DNA of 64,000 bases from Trabulsiella guamensis ATCC 49490 (GCF_000734965.1 NZ_JMTB01000042.1:1-64000), one strand, 5' to 3'; shown: positions 1 to 9,676, counted from the stretch's first letter. Translations and numbers: made by a program. The notes: generated by a model from the letters alone, not told the origin.

Positions 1-8
1 CACCGCCA
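1..8 (+). tRNA. serX: 3' end of a tRNA-Ser (serX type), truncated by the window edge
   Basis: The first eight bases, CACCGCCA, equal the 3' acceptor end plus CCA of the enterobacterial tRNA-Ser(GGA) genes as I recall them. They are followed directly by a rho-independent terminator. In E. coli serX lies on the same side of phoH. Only eight bases are visible, so the call rests on this match, the terminator and synteny. Confidence 0.5.
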
Positions 9-20
9 TATTTAAAGAAG

Positions 21-48
21 AGCTCGCATGCAAATGCGGGCTTTTTTT
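21..48 (+). terminator. Rho-independent terminator behind the tRNA-Ser end
   Basis: A 9-bp stem (AGCTCGCAT, 21-29, with ATGCGGGCT, 34-42, one G-T pair) has a 4-base loop and a run of seven T. It would end the tRNA transcript entering from the left. Confidence 0.8.
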
Positions 49-206
49 CGCATGTAGCGCCGTACCAGGGGGATGAGAACGCCCGACCGGAGTACAACCG
101 TCCCCCTCCGTCATTTTTTTGTCATAACTCACTCACCCTGTTGTCAGAACCCTCTCGCTACACTCACTCCCACATTCAGAGTCAATTCCTGTGAGGAGAA
201 ATGAGC

Positions 207-971
207 ATGAAACTGAAAAACAGCGCAGTTATGGGCATCATCGCCGCAGCCCTGATGATGACCGGTGTCAGTCACGCCGTCCAGGCTGCCCCGGTGAAGA
301 ATATCGTCCTGGTGCATGGTGCCTTTGTGGATGGATCAGGGTGGAAACCGGTCTATGATATTTTGCGTCGTGATGGCTATAAGGTCACGTTGGTGCAGGA
401 GCCGTTAACCTCATTTGCTGACGATGTCACGGCAACCCGGAGGATCCTGAACCGCCAGGATGGCCCGGTTATTCTGGTCGGTCATAGCTATGGCGGCGCG
501 ATTATTACCCAGGCCGGTAATGATCCCAAAGTGACCGGGCTGGTTTATATCGCCGCCCACGCGCTGGATGCCGGGGAGAACCGGGCAGAAATCAGTAAAA
601 AATATCCCAACACGGCCCATCCTTTTATTAAAACATCGGATGGCTACGTTATGCTTGATCCACAGTACTTCCCGGGTGATTTTGCTGCCGACCTGCCGAA
701 TGAGCTGGCGCAGTTCCAGGCGCAGGCGCAAATCCCCACGTCGCCCACTTCACTTGCGGCGGTGGTGACCGAAGCGGCATGGAGAACCAAACCCAGCTGG
801 TATATGGTGGCCAGGTCGGACAAAATTATTAATCCCGATCTGCAGCGTATGTACGCTAAACGCGCTAAAAGCCATACCGTGGAAGTCGACGGCAGCCATT
901 CCGTTTATCAGTCTCATCCTAAAGAAGTCGCCACGCTGATTGAGCAAGCGGCTAACATCGCGCAGAACTGA
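207..971 (+). CDS. Exported alpha/beta hydrolase
   Basis: A predicted exported alpha/beta-fold hydrolase of 254 residues. The N-terminus is a signal peptide with a hydrophobic stretch at residues 8-20 and an Ala-rich cleavage region near residue 27. The oxyanion-loop motif HGAF is at residue 37, the nucleophile elbow GHSYGG puts the catalytic Ser at about 94, and a late GSHS supplies the His. The family includes small esterases such as salicylate-esterase-like proteins; the substrate is unknown. An in-frame ATG at 201 exists, but GAGGAG at 193-198 is spaced better for 207. The gene ends 40 bp before a response regulator on the same strand, so the three genes probably form an operon and the hydrolase may act in the envelope process the two-component system senses. 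Confidence 0.8.
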   Translation: MKLKNSAVMGIIAAALMMTGVSHAVQAAPVKNIVLVHGAFVDGSGWKPVYDILRRDGYKVTLVQEPLTSFADDVTATRRILNRQDGPVILVGHSYGGAIITQAGNDPKVTGLVYIAAHALDAGENRAEISKKYPNTAHPFIKTSDGYVMLDPQYFPGDFAADLPNELAQFQAQAQIPTSPTSLAAVVTEAAWRTKPSWYMVARSDKIINPDLQRMYAKRAKSHTVEVDGSHSVYQSHPKEVATLIEQAANIAQN

Positions 972-1011
972 GTTACCGCTGCTGCGCTGGGAAGCACGTC
1001 CAGGAGCCATC

Positions 1012-1686
1012 GTGAAAATACTGGTGATAGAAGACGAACCCAAGGCGCGTGAATACATGCGCAGCGGCCTGACCGAATCCGGTTACGTGGTTGATGTCGC
1101 GGCAGATGGTCAGGAAGGGCTGTTTATGGCCCAGGAATACTATTACGACCTCATCCTGTTAGATGTGATGATGCCTCAGATGAATGGCTGGGAGGTGATG
1201 GCTCAGCTGGATAAGCAGCTGGATACGCCGGTCATTTTCCTTACGGCCAAAGGCACCTTAGAGGACAAAATCAAAGGGCTGGAGCTTGGCGCGGATGACT
1301 ATCTGGTCAAACCCTTCTCCTTTGCGGAACTGCTGGCCCGTATCCGTACCGCGCTGCGCCGTGGTGGGCAGGCAAAGCGGGAAGAGCAACTGGAAGTGGG
1401 CGATCTGCGTCTGAATATTAGTACGCGCCGGGTGGAACGCGCAGGTGTCCGTCTGGATCTGACCAACAAAGAGTTCAACTTATTACAGCTGTTTATGCAG
1501 AACCCCGGTCAGGTGCTGACCCGGACGCTTATCGCCTCGCGCGTCTGGGATATGAATTTTGACAGCGATACAAACGTGGTGGATGTGGCCGTCCGCCGCC
1601 TGAGGCAAAAAGTGGATGCGCCCTTCGCCTTTCCGCTGATCCATACCGTGCACGGCGTGGGTTATTGCTGTGAGGAAAAGCGATGA
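1012..1686 (+). CDS. OmpR/CusR-type response regulator
   Basis: A 224-residue DNA-binding response regulator. The receiver domain (1-118) has acidic residues E7/D8, phospho-acceptor Asp51 in LLDVMMP, and Lys100 in VKPF. The C-terminal half is an OmpR-type winged helix ending in a VHGVGY wing. The sequence is closest in style to CusR/CopR/HprR regulators of metal or oxidant stress; the true signal is not visible. I chose the GTG at 1012 because MKILVIEDE is the canonical family start and CAGGAG lies just upstream; the frame is open to 940 but that extension has no family counterpart. The stop overlaps the start of the kinase gene by four bases. Confidence 0.88.
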   Translation: MKILVIEDEPKAREYMRSGLTESGYVVDVAADGQEGLFMAQEYYYDLILLDVMMPQMNGWEVMAQLDKQLDTPVIFLTAKGTLEDKIKGLELGADDYLVKPFSFAELLARIRTALRRGGQAKREEQLEVGDLRLNISTRRVERAGVRLDLTNKEFNLLQLFMQNPGQVLTRTLIASRVWDMNFDSDTNVVDVAVRRLRQKVDAPFAFPLIHTVHGVGYCCEEKR

Positions 1687-3068
1687 GAAATCTGGCCATC
1701 AGTACCCGTTTATCGCTGATGATGGGGACCGCGGTTCTGGTGGTGCTGATTGGCGTGGGAACGGCCCTTTATCAGTCGCTTTGCCAGCAACTGAGCATTC
1801 GTGACGACACCGCGTTACTCAACCGCCTGGATCAAATCCGCACGCTGGTGCTTGATGAAGATGTCCAGCAGATGATCCGCAAAAAGCCACATCTGTTTAC
1901 TAACATGCTGGGTAATACAGAATCGCTACTGGTGCTGCGTTTTCCCGGGCAACCGCCACTGATCGAGGTGAATCCCGGTCAGCGTCCATTGCCGGAGCAT
2001 GTGCCGGTGGTTGCCAGCCGACCGCTCAACCTGGCCGATGTACATCATCAGCCAGCGCAAAATGGCGTGCCCTTTATTTCAGCCGCCGCGCTGGCGATAA
2101 CCGGTAATCCTCCCCGTCAGCTCGAAATTATTACCGGCAGGCTGATGACCGAGCGCTCACAAATCCAGGCGAACTACCTGCGCCAGATTGCGCTAATCAC
2201 GCTGTGCGCCGCACTGGTGGTGGTGATACTGAGCGCCTTATTAGCCCGACGCAGCCTGCGGCCATTGCAACGCCTGGCCAGGGAAACGTCGGCCATTGAC
2301 GTGCGCCATCTGGGGCGTCGCATCGCCCTGCACAACACGCCCTCTGAACTGCAGCCACTGATCAAAGCCTTTAATCAAATGCTGGACAGGCTGGAAAACA
2401 GCTTTCAACAGCTCAGCCAGGTCAGTGCGGATATGGCCCACGATCTTCGCACGCCGATCGGCAATCTGATGGGGCAAACAGAGATCGCGCTGACGCAAAA
2501 ACGTACCGAAGCCTATTACACCGCGCTGCTTGGCTCCAACTTTGAAGAGCTGGTGCGTCTGTCGACGATGATCGACAAAATGTTGTTTCTTGCCCGCGCA
2601 GAAAATGCCAGCCAGGCGATTAACAAAATCCCGCTGTCGCTGGCGGAGGTGCTGCATCCGCTGGCGGATTATTTTGAAGGTCTGGCAGAAGAGCGGCAGG
2701 TCACCCTGCGCTTTTCGCTCGCCGGAAACGTCATAGCCGATGCCGACCTGCTACAGCGAGCCGTCGCCAATCTGTTAGCTAACGCCATCCGCTATGCGGA
2801 CAGCCATAGCGAAGTCCTCATTGAGGCGCGCCAGCAACCTGATGGCGTGCTGATTTGCGTGACCAACCACGGCGATGCAATTCCGGCGGAGCAACAGGAA
2901 AGGTTGTTTGATCGCTTCTGGCGAGCCGACAGCGCGCGACATGCCTCTAAAAACAGCAGCGGACTGGGGTTGTCTATTGTTCGCAGTATTATGCAATTGC
3001 ATCAGGGAAGCTGTGGCGTGAAATGTGAACAGCGCCAGACGACATTCTGGCTGCGCTTTCCGCATTAG
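1683..3068 (+). CDS. Heavy-metal-type sensor histidine kinase
   Basis: A 461-residue membrane histidine kinase, partner of the upstream regulator through an ATGA overlap. It has an N-terminal transmembrane segment (about 12-30), a periplasmic domain to about 160, a second membrane segment (about 162-185), HAMP, a HisKA domain with the phospho-accepting His at 253 in MAHDLRTP, and a HATPase domain with an N-box (NLLANAIRYA) and a SGLGLSIV G2 box. The G1 box reads NHGD instead of DxGxG, a variation also seen in CusS-like kinases. The periplasmic domain lacks an obvious Met/His-rich metal site, so copper or silver sensing is not assured. Confidence 0.87.
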   Translation: MRNLAISTRLSLMMGTAVLVVLIGVGTALYQSLCQQLSIRDDTALLNRLDQIRTLVLDEDVQQMIRKKPHLFTNMLGNTESLLVLRFPGQPPLIEVNPGQRPLPEHVPVVASRPLNLADVHHQPAQNGVPFISAAALAITGNPPRQLEIITGRLMTERSQIQANYLRQIALITLCAALVVVILSALLARRSLRPLQRLARETSAIDVRHLGRRIALHNTPSELQPLIKAFNQMLDRLENSFQQLSQVSADMAHDLRTPIGNLMGQTEIALTQKRTEAYYTALLGSNFEELVRLSTMIDKMLFLARAENASQAINKIPLSLAEVLHPLADYFEGLAEERQVTLRFSLAGNVIADADLLQRAVANLLANAIRYADSHSEVLIEARQQPDGVLICVTNHGDAIPAEQQERLFDRFWRADSARHASKNSSGLGLSIVRSIMQLHQGSCGVKCEQRQTTFWLRFPH

Positions 3069-3074
3069 CGATTC

Positions 3075-3100
3075 AAAAACAAAGCCCGGTTTCCCGGGCC
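3075..3100 (-). terminator. Terminator at the phoH 3' side, probably bidirectional
   Basis: The stem GCCCGG (3084-3089) pairs with CCGGGC (3094-3099) around a 4-base loop. On the minus strand it is followed by a T-rich tail. It sits between the convergent kinase gene and phoH. Confidence 0.65.
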
Positions 3101-3124
3101 TTGAGTGCGTAACAGAACCGTCGT

Positions 3125-4189
3125 TTAGCTATAGGCATTCAGTGTACGCTGGCACAGTGCAGAGCGTACGCAATCGTCTTTCGTGAAACGAACAATGCCT
3201 ATCATTTCATCTTCCTCGAAACGTGCGAGCGCATCGCTTAACCCTGACTGGACGCCAGAGGGCAAATCACACTGGGTGATGTCACCGTTCACGATAACCG
3301 TCACGTTCTCCCCGAGGCGCGTTAAAAACATCTTCATTTGCGCTGCGGTGACATTCTGGGCCTCATCAAGGATCACCACCGCATTTTCAAAGGTACGTCC
3401 ACGCATATAGGCGAACGGCGCGATTTCCACCTTACCAATCTCTGGTCGCAGGCAGTATTGCATGAAGGATGCTCCCAGCCGTTTTACGAGCACGTCGTAA
3501 ACCGGGCGGAAATAAGGGGCAAACTTCTCGGATATATCTCCGGGTAAGAAGCCGAGATCTTCGTCAGCTTGCAGGACCGGACGGGTAACAATGATCCTGT
3601 CCACATCCTTATGTATCAGGGCCTCCGCCGCTTTCGCCGCGCTGATCCAGGTTTTACCGCACCCGGCCTCACCGGTTGCGAAGATCAGCTGCTTATTCTC
3701 GATAGCATTCAGGTAGTGCACCTGAGCGTCATTGCGTGCTTCAACGGGAGAAGTATCACGGCCTTCCCGCGCCATGCCAATTGATTCCACGCCACTCATC
3801 TGCACAAGCGAGGTGACCGATTCTTCTTCACGTTGCTTATGGCTACGTGAATCTCGTCTCAGCACACGTTTTGCTTCACGACGAGCTTTGATCACTGCTT
3901 TTTGTCTTCCCATGGATAGCACCTTGCGTTGTTGGTATTCATCACACGCGCCTTGAACGGCACGACTATGCGTACGAACGATTGAGGTTTGGCTTCCTTG
4001 TAAGCCATTGCTTGCTGCTGGAAAAAGTGTAGACGCACGATGCCATGCACCCTGCGCCACACCGGTGAATGCGTTTGTTGTCGAAAATGGGGAAAATTCA
4101 GGGGTGAAGAAGTCGCTGCCGGAGGCTGGGGCTCCGTGCTGGGTATTGCGGGTTGTTTTTCTGCTTTGTCCAGTACAGGACGCTACCAT
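3125..4189 (-). CDS. phoH: PhoH, phosphate-starvation ATPase
   Basis: PhoH is a cytoplasmic ATPase of the PhoH/PhoL family, induced by phosphate starvation in E. coli. The core shows Walker A GEAGCGKT, the IIVTRP and VILDEAQN motifs (Walker B) and a conserved CxRTL tail. The 354-residue reading has the length of the E. coli entry. An internal ATG at 3913 begins MGRQKAVIK after an AAGGTG ribosome-binding site and would give 262 residues, close to the minimal ATPase. The 92 residues upstream are Ser/Thr-rich and look little like a folded domain, so the shorter protein may be the main product. Confidence 0.9.
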   Translation of the reverse strand: MVASCTGQSRKTTRNTQHGAPASGSDFFTPEFSPFSTTNAFTGVAQGAWHRASTLFPAASNGLQGSQTSIVRTHSRAVQGACDEYQQRKVLSMGRQKAVIKARREAKRVLRRDSRSHKQREEESVTSLVQMSGVESIGMAREGRDTSPVEARNDAQVHYLNAIENKQLIFATGEAGCGKTWISAAKAAEALIHKDVDRIIVTRPVLQADEDLGFLPGDISEKFAPYFRPVYDVLVKRLGASFMQYCLRPEIGKVEIAPFAYMRGRTFENAVVILDEAQNVTAAQMKMFLTRLGENVTVIVNGDITQCDLPSGVQSGLSDALARFEEDEMIGIVRFTKDDCVRSALCQRTLNAYS

Positions 4190-4455
4190 TAGCGATCTCC
4201 ATCGTGAGACTACATCACTGCCGGGAACTACCGCTTATGTCAATAAGTACACCATATATTATCAATAGTGCAACATATTTTTTACCTGAACATAACTTTC
4301 AACGTCCCGAACAGTTCGGGAAAGTATCTGGCATTTATATTACAGAAATATATCAATACTTTGGAATCAGAAAAAATATCGAATTATTGATAAGTGAATT
4401 ATGCGCACAGAAAACAATAAGCGTCAAAAGGATTTGTTGTCGAGGTAAAAATGAG

Positions 4456-4475
4456 ACCTGCCCTTGCGGGCAGGT
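4456..4475 (-). terminator. Terminator of efeUOB
   Basis: A perfect 8-bp stem (ACCTGCCC with GGGCAGGT) and a 4-base loop lie just past the efeB stop; on the minus strand it is followed by CTCATTTTTA. The rest of 4190-4455 is AT-rich phoH upstream sequence with one extra 15-bp hairpin (CCCGAACAGTTCGGG, 4306-4320) and no gene. Confidence 0.7.
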
Positions 4476-4481
4476 TATTAT

Positions 4482-5765
4482 TCAGGCACTTAGCAGTGTC
4501 TGCCCCAGATAGTGTTGCTTATCTTTCGCCGCTGGCAGTACAAAGAAAAAGCCACCGCCAATCGGTTTGATGTACTCTTCCAGCGCTTCGCCATTGAGTC
4601 TTTTCTGCACTGTCAGGAAACCTTTTTCCAAATCGTGCTGATAACAGACAAAAAGCAGTCCCATATCGAGCTGACCAGAAGGGGTTGCGCCAAGGGAATA
4701 ACTGTAGCCCCGGCGCATCATCAGGCTGGACTGGGTTTCCGGCGTGCGCGGATTCGCCAGACGGATATGGCTGTCGAGGGCAATCACATCGCCGTTCGGA
4801 TCACGGCTGTAATCCGGTACGTCATGCTCATGCTGCATTCCCAGCGGCGCCCCACTCTGCTTGTCGCGTCCGAAAATCGTCTGCTGCTCTTTCAGCGGCG
4901 TACGATCCCAGAACTCGACGTGGAACTGAATAATACGCACAGCCTGGTAAGAGCCGCCCACCGCCCATGCGGGCTCGTCCTGATCGGCTGTTACCCAGAC
5001 AACGTTGTCCATCAACGGCGCATCGCTGCTGTCGGGATTCGCGGTACCATCCTTAAAGCCCAGCAGGTTCACCGGTGTCTCTTTGCCTTTGCTGCGTGCG
5101 GCATGGTCGGAGATAAACCCTTCCCGCTTCCATCGCACACTGAGCAGATCCGGCGTGTGCTTGATGATATCGCGCAGGGCGTGAATCACTGTATCCTGGG
5201 TGTTGGCACAGATCTGCAATAACAGGTCACCGTGGCACAGCGAGGCATCCAGTGAATCATTCGGAAAGCGCGTCATCTTTTGCAGTTTTTTCGGTGCTTT
5301 CCCGGCCAGGCCGAAACGCTCATCAAACAGGGAATGGCCCACGGAGACGGTCATCGTCAGGTTATCCGGGGCGATGTACGGCCCGAGGATGCCGGAGTCC
5401 ATCGGCGGAAGGCGCGGGTTGGGCGTCTCCGGCGCCGGGCCGCCTGCGGTCAGGAAAGCAATGCGCTGCGTCAGCAGGCGAAACAGCCGCTCAAGTTCAG
5501 CCTTGTCACCTGCCAGCACATCAAACGCTACCAGCATCATCGATGCCTGCTGCGGCGTCAGAATGCCTGACTGGTGGAGGCCATAGAACGGCTGCGTTTC
5601 CATGCGCGCATCCGGCGATGCGGTGCCGGGCGCGCTCTGCGGTTTTGCCGCATGAGCGACCGGACATCCGCCGCTGAATGCCAGCGCGCCTCCCAGCACG
5701 CCGATACCTTTGAGTAAACGGCGACGTGACGGTTCGTTTACGTCGTCATGTTTTTGTTGTGCCAT
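4482..5765 (-). CDS. efeB: EfeB, Tat-exported heme peroxidase/deferrochelatase
   Basis: EfeB is a periplasmic DyP-type heme peroxidase of the EfeUOB ferrous iron system, also described as releasing iron from heme. The 427-residue protein starts with a clear Tat signal, SRRRLLKG followed by a hydrophobic stretch. It carries the GFKDGT motif typical of DyP peroxidases and a matching C-terminal half. It is the last gene of efeU-efeO-efeB, five bases after efeO. Confidence 0.95.
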   Translation of the reverse strand: MAQQKHDDVNEPSRRRLLKGIGVLGGALAFSGGCPVAHAAKPQSAPGTASPDARMETQPFYGLHQSGILTPQQASMMLVAFDVLAGDKAELERLFRLLTQRIAFLTAGGPAPETPNPRLPPMDSGILGPYIAPDNLTMTVSVGHSLFDERFGLAGKAPKKLQKMTRFPNDSLDASLCHGDLLLQICANTQDTVIHALRDIIKHTPDLLSVRWKREGFISDHAARSKGKETPVNLLGFKDGTANPDSSDAPLMDNVVWVTADQDEPAWAVGGSYQAVRIIQFHVEFWDRTPLKEQQTIFGRDKQSGAPLGMQHEHDVPDYSRDPNGDVIALDSHIRLANPRTPETQSSLMMRRGYSYSLGATPSGQLDMGLLFVCYQHDLEKGFLTVQKRLNGEALEEYIKPIGGGFFFVLPAAKDKQHYLGQTLLSA

Positions 5766-5770
5766 GATGC

Positions 5771-6901
5771 TTAGTCCAGCCCCAGGATCCCGCGCAGCTG
5801 TGCAAGGTCTTCCGCCAGGGTAGTGATCGGCCCTTTCAGCGCGTTGCGGTCAGCACTGGTCAGTTTGTCGTAAGTTTCGTAACCGTCTTTGGTGCGATAC
5901 TTCGCCAGGATCGCATCCACTTTTTTGAAGTTGGCATCAACTTTCGCCAGCAGCGCGTTGTTCTCTTTCTGAAGTTGCGGACGCAGCAGGTCGACAATTT
6001 TCTGCGCGCCATCAATATTGGCCTGGAAGTCCCACAGGTCAGTGTGGCTGTAGCGATCTTCTTCGCCGCTGATTTTGCTGGCTGCCACTTCTTCAATCAG
6101 CCCGGCCGCGCCGCCCACCACTTTTGATGGCAGGAACGCCAGTTCGCTGATGCGTTTTTGCAGTTCAAGCACGTCAGTGTTCAACTGGGTCGCGTACTGC
6201 TCCATCCCTTTGGTGGTGTTGTCGCCAAACAGCGCTTTTTCGAGGCGGTGGAAGCCGGTGAATTTCGGGTCGTCCGCTTTCTGTTCATAGTCGTCTTCAC
6301 GAGCATCGATGCTGCCGTCGAGGTCAGAGAACAGCTCGGCGATGGGTTCAATACGCTCGTAGTGCTGGCGAGTCGGTGCGTACAGTGCTTTCGCTTTTTC
6401 GATGTCGCCGGCTTTCACGGCATCGGTAAAGGCTTTAGTGCCTTTAACCAGTTCCGCGGTTTCAGCGGTGACGTAGGTTTTATAGTGGGTGATCGCTTCA
6501 CCGAGGCTGAGCACAGCATTCGCTTTGGCCGCGTCCGCCGCTGTCGCTTCGCCTTTGACAATCAGCTTGCCTTTCGGGTTGGTCAGCAGGCCGCAGGTCA
6601 TGTCATATTCACCCGGCTGCAGGTTGGCGGTCATCTTCTGGGTGAATCCCGGCGCGATGTTTTCACGCTCTTCCACCACCATCACGCCTTTGAGGATTTC
6701 CCACTCCAGCGCTTTCTGACTGTGGTTCTGGATGATGAACTGCGTTTTACCGGCATTGACGGTGATGCTCATCGGCTCACACTGTTTGTCATTGACGGTC
6801 ACTTTTACCTGCGGAATATCCGCAGCCTGAGCAGCAAAAACAGAAGCGAACAGCGCAGCAATACCCACTTGCAGCGCACTACGGCGGAAGTTAGTTGTCA
6901 T
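5771..6901 (-). CDS. efeO: EfeO, periplasmic iron-binding component
   Basis: A 376-residue exported protein, one residue longer than my recollection of E. coli EfeO. A Sec signal ending in AQA is followed by a cupredoxin-like domain (about 28-115) and an M75 helical domain carrying the GFHRLE metal-binding motif (HxxE). In the known model EfeO binds ferrous or ferric iron and passes it to the permease EfeU. It lies between efeU (57 bp gap) and efeB. Confidence 0.95.
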   Translation of the reverse strand: MTTNFRRSALQVGIAALFASVFAAQAADIPQVKVTVNDKQCEPMSITVNAGKTQFIIQNHSQKALEWEILKGVMVVEERENIAPGFTQKMTANLQPGEYDMTCGLLTNPKGKLIVKGEATAADAAKANAVLSLGEAITHYKTYVTAETAELVKGTKAFTDAVKAGDIEKAKALYAPTRQHYERIEPIAELFSDLDGSIDAREDDYEQKADDPKFTGFHRLEKALFGDNTTKGMEQYATQLNTDVLELQKRISELAFLPSKVVGGAAGLIEEVAASKISGEEDRYSHTDLWDFQANIDGAQKIVDLLRPQLQKENNALLAKVDANFKKVDAILAKYRTKDGYETYDKLTSADRNALKGPITTLAEDLAQLRGILGLD

Positions 6902-6958
6902 GACCTATCCCTTTCAATAAGTATGTTGTAACTAAATAGTGTAATGCGTCGAATGACA

Positions 6959-7792
6959 TCAGGGTGCTGTACGGGACGCTGTCGTACCGGCACGCGGCGG
7001 CAGTGCGAACAGCACCAGCGCCGGAATCAGATAAATAAAGTAAACCGCCACTTCGCTGACACTCGGCGCTTCCTGGTAGCCGAAAATACCTTCCATCAGC
7101 GTTCCCGTCAGGGAATGCGTGGAGAGCACATTGCTGAAATCAAACGCCACTTGCTGGAAGTTGTTCCACAGCCCGGCTTCATGAAAAGCGCGGATCGCCC
7201 CTGCCGCCAGCCCTGCCGCTACCAGTAAGATAAACAGGCTGGTCCATTTGAAGAACGCGCCAAGGTTAAGCCGGATGCCGCCCCAATAAAGCAGAAAGCC
7301 GAGCACTACTGCCGTCGCCAGCCCAAGCACCGCGCCCAGCGGCGGCCAGATGCCGACATCCTGCTGAAACGCCGCCAGCAGGAAGAACACCGACTCCAGC
7401 CCTTCACGCGCAACGGCGAAGAAAACCATCAGGATCAACGCCCAGCCGTGGTGATTGCTGCGCTGGAGCGCGTTATCTACAGCCTGTTCCAGTTGTTGCT
7501 TTACGTTGCGTGAGACTTTACGCATCCAGAACACCATCCATGTCAGGATGACGACCGCGACCAGCGCCACCAGCCCTTCAAACAGTTCCTGCTCTTTTTG
7601 CGGGAACTCGCCGGTGGTTTCGTTAATAAAGACGCCTAAACCGAGACACAGCGCCGCGGCGAGAAACACGCCAATCCACATTACGCCAATCCAGCGACCG
7701 CGTTGGGTGCGCTTCAGATAACTGGCGATCAGGCTGACAATAAGCGCCGCCTCAAGTCCTTCACGTAACATAATGAGAAATGGAACAAACAT
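6959..7792 (-). CDS. efeU: EfeU, ferrous iron permease (intact)
   Basis: A 277-residue inner-membrane permease of the Ftr1/OFeT family with about seven membrane segments. Both iron-binding REGLE motifs are present, one in the first helix (LREGLEAAL) and one in the fourth (AREGLESVF). In E. coli K-12 this gene is frameshifted; here it is full length, so the system should work. It is the first gene of the operon, with a Fur-like box about 60 bp upstream. Confidence 0.95.
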   Translation of the reverse strand: MFVPFLIMLREGLEAALIVSLIASYLKRTQRGRWIGVMWIGVFLAAALCLGLGVFINETTGEFPQKEQELFEGLVALVAVVILTWMVFWMRKVSRNVKQQLEQAVDNALQRSNHHGWALILMVFFAVAREGLESVFFLLAAFQQDVGIWPPLGAVLGLATAVVLGFLLYWGGIRLNLGAFFKWTSLFILLVAAGLAAGAIRAFHEAGLWNNFQQVAFDFSNVLSTHSLTGTLMEGIFGYQEAPSVSEVAVYFIYLIPALVLFALPPRAGTTASRTAP

Positions 7793-7850
7793 GCCGACAT
7801 CCTTAAATGTGAATCACGGTCAGTTGGTGCAAAGAAAAGTAAATCTTAGT

Positions 7851-7869
7851 GATTGCGATTATCATTACG
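7851..7869 (-). promoter_or_regulatory. Candidate Fur box upstream of efeU
   Basis: Fourteen of 19 bases match the Fur consensus GATAATGATTATCATTATC, with the central GATTATCATTA intact. It lies 58 bp upstream of the efeU start. Fur control of efeUOB is known in E. coli. Confidence 0.6.
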
Positions 7870-7949
7870 GCGCAAATAAACACAAGCAAAATGTCACGAG
7901 AATAATGACAGGATGTAAAAATTGAGCGGGGAATGGATTCAGGGAGAGG

Positions 7950-7982
7950 CGTTCCTGAGTCCGAAAAGCGGACTCAGGAACG
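7950..7982 (-). terminator. Hairpin after putP
   Basis: A perfect 14-bp stem (CGTTCCTGAGTCCG with its complement, 7950-7963 and 7969-7982) around a 5-base loop, 11 bases past the putP stop. A short T run follows only on the plus strand, so it may be a bidirectional terminator or an mRNA-stabilising hairpin. Confidence 0.6.
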
Positions 7983-7993
7983 TTTTCAGCGGG

Positions 7994-9502
7994 TTATTCC
8001 GCCTGTAAACGTGACGGTGGCGCCGAGTGGTAATGCGCATCCGCTTCAGCAAAACGCTGTTGCATAGCGGCAGACGGTGCTTTACCCAGCAGGCTGAAAA
8101 TCACGATGCCGAGGCTACCGAAGATGAAACCAGGGATAATCTCGTACAGATCCAGCCAGCCGAACTGTTTCCAGACGATGACGGTCACCGCACCGATGAT
8201 CATCCCGGCCAGCGCCCCGTTGCGGGTCATGCGCGACCACATCACCGAGAACAGCACTACCGGGCCAAACGCGGCGCCGAAGCCCGCCCAGGCATAACTC
8301 ACCAGCCCCAGCACGCGGTTTTCCGGGTTCGAGGCAAGCGCGATGGCCACCAGCGCAACCACCAGCACCATGATGCGCCCTACCCATACCAGTTCTGTCT
8401 GGCTCGCGCCTTTACGCAGGAATGCTTTGTAGAGATCTTCTGTGATGGCGCTGGAGCAGACCAGCAGCTGGCAGCTCAGGGTGGACATCACCGCCGCCAG
8501 AATCGCCGACAGCAGAATACCGGCAATCCACGGGTTGAACAGGATTTGCGCCAGCTCAATGAACACGCGCTCGGCGTTCTGATTTACCGCACCCGCCAGC
8601 GACGGGTTATTGTTGAAGTAGGCGATGCCGAAGAAACCGACGGCCACCGCCCCTGCCAGACACAAGATCATCCAGGTCATACTGATACGGCGGGCATGCA
8701 CGATGCTGTGGTGTGAGTCAGCCGCCATGAAGCGCGCCAGAATGTGCGGCTGCCCGAAATAGCCCAGACCCCAGCCCATCAACGAGATGATGGCGACGAA
8801 GTTCAGCCCTTTCAGCATGTCGACGTTTTCAATGCTTTTTTGTTTGATCACTTCCAGCGAATCGCCGAAACCGCCGACGGTCAGAATAACGATGACCGGG
8901 GTCAGGATCAGCGCGAAAATCATCAGGCTGGCCTGCACGGTGTCGGTCCAGCTGACGGCGAGGAAGCCGCCGATGAAGGTATAAATAATGGTGGCTGCGG
9001 CACCAGCCCACAGTGCGGTTTCATAGCTCAGCCCGAAAGTACTTTCGAACAGACGCGCACCAGCGACAATCCCGGAAGCGCAGTAGATAGTGAAGAACAG
9101 CAAAATGACCAGCGCAGAAATAATACGCAGTATGCGGCTGGTATCTTCAAAGCGGCCAGTGAAGTAATCCGGCAACGTCAGGGCATTGTTGTTCACTTCG
9201 GTGTGGACGCGCAGGCGGCCAGCCACCAGTTTCCAGTTGATCCATGCCCCGACCGTAAGGCCGATGGCAATCCAGCTTTCGGAGATCCCGGAGATAAAAA
9301 TCGCCCCCGGCAGGCCCATCAGCAGCCAGCCACTCATGTCAGACGCCCCGGCGGACAACGCCGTCACAAACGGACCCAGACTGCGGCCACCAAGAATATA
9401 GTCATCAAAGTTTTTCGTGGAGCGCCACGCAATAAACCCGATTAAGATCATGCCAAAGATATAGACGCAAAACGTCACCAGCATCGGTGTACTAATAGCC
9501 AT
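7994..9502 (-). CDS. putP: PutP, sodium/proline symporter
   Basis: PutP takes up proline with Na+ across the inner membrane. The 502-residue protein has the sodium:solute symporter fold with about 13 membrane helices, and early motifs such as DDYILGGRSLG and SAGASDMSGWLLMGLPG match the family's Na+ and proline sites. The short polar C-terminus is also typical. It is transcribed divergently from putA across a 412-bp control region. Confidence 0.96.
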   Translation of the reverse strand: MAISTPMLVTFCVYIFGMILIGFIAWRSTKNFDDYILGGRSLGPFVTALSAGASDMSGWLLMGLPGAIFISGISESWIAIGLTVGAWINWKLVAGRLRVHTEVNNNALTLPDYFTGRFEDTSRILRIISALVILLFFTIYCASGIVAGARLFESTFGLSYETALWAGAAATIIYTFIGGFLAVSWTDTVQASLMIFALILTPVIVILTVGGFGDSLEVIKQKSIENVDMLKGLNFVAIISLMGWGLGYFGQPHILARFMAADSHHSIVHARRISMTWMILCLAGAVAVGFFGIAYFNNNPSLAGAVNQNAERVFIELAQILFNPWIAGILLSAILAAVMSTLSCQLLVCSSAITEDLYKAFLRKGASQTELVWVGRIMVLVVALVAIALASNPENRVLGLVSYAWAGFGAAFGPVVLFSVMWSRMTRNGALAGMIIGAVTVIVWKQFGWLDLYEIIPGFIFGSLGIVIFSLLGKAPSAAMQQRFAEADAHYHSAPPSRLQAE

Positions 9503-9676
9503 GAAACCTCTCCAGAACTCTTTTTTATTCGCCGTTATATTCCATCACCGGAACGGGGTGATGATTCTGTGACTGCCAGGGGGACAGTATCCTGACCGAA
9601 GCTTTAAAATTTCACAAACGATTTAACACATCATTTACAACGAATGCACCCTGCTCCCTGAGCTAAATTCTCACAG

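Noticed and set aside
4190-4260. PhoB box upstream of phoH
   Set aside because: TTGACATAAGC on the minus strand is only loosely like the PhoB consensus; too weak to annotate.
4153-4512. 119-codon frame upstream of phoH
   Set aside because: Spans promoter sequence and the efeB terminator, has no good ribosome-binding site and resembles no family.
4512-5222. 236-codon plus-strand frame opposite efeB
   Set aside because: Lies wholly within efeB on the other strand, has no recognisable domain and follows the codon pattern of efeB.
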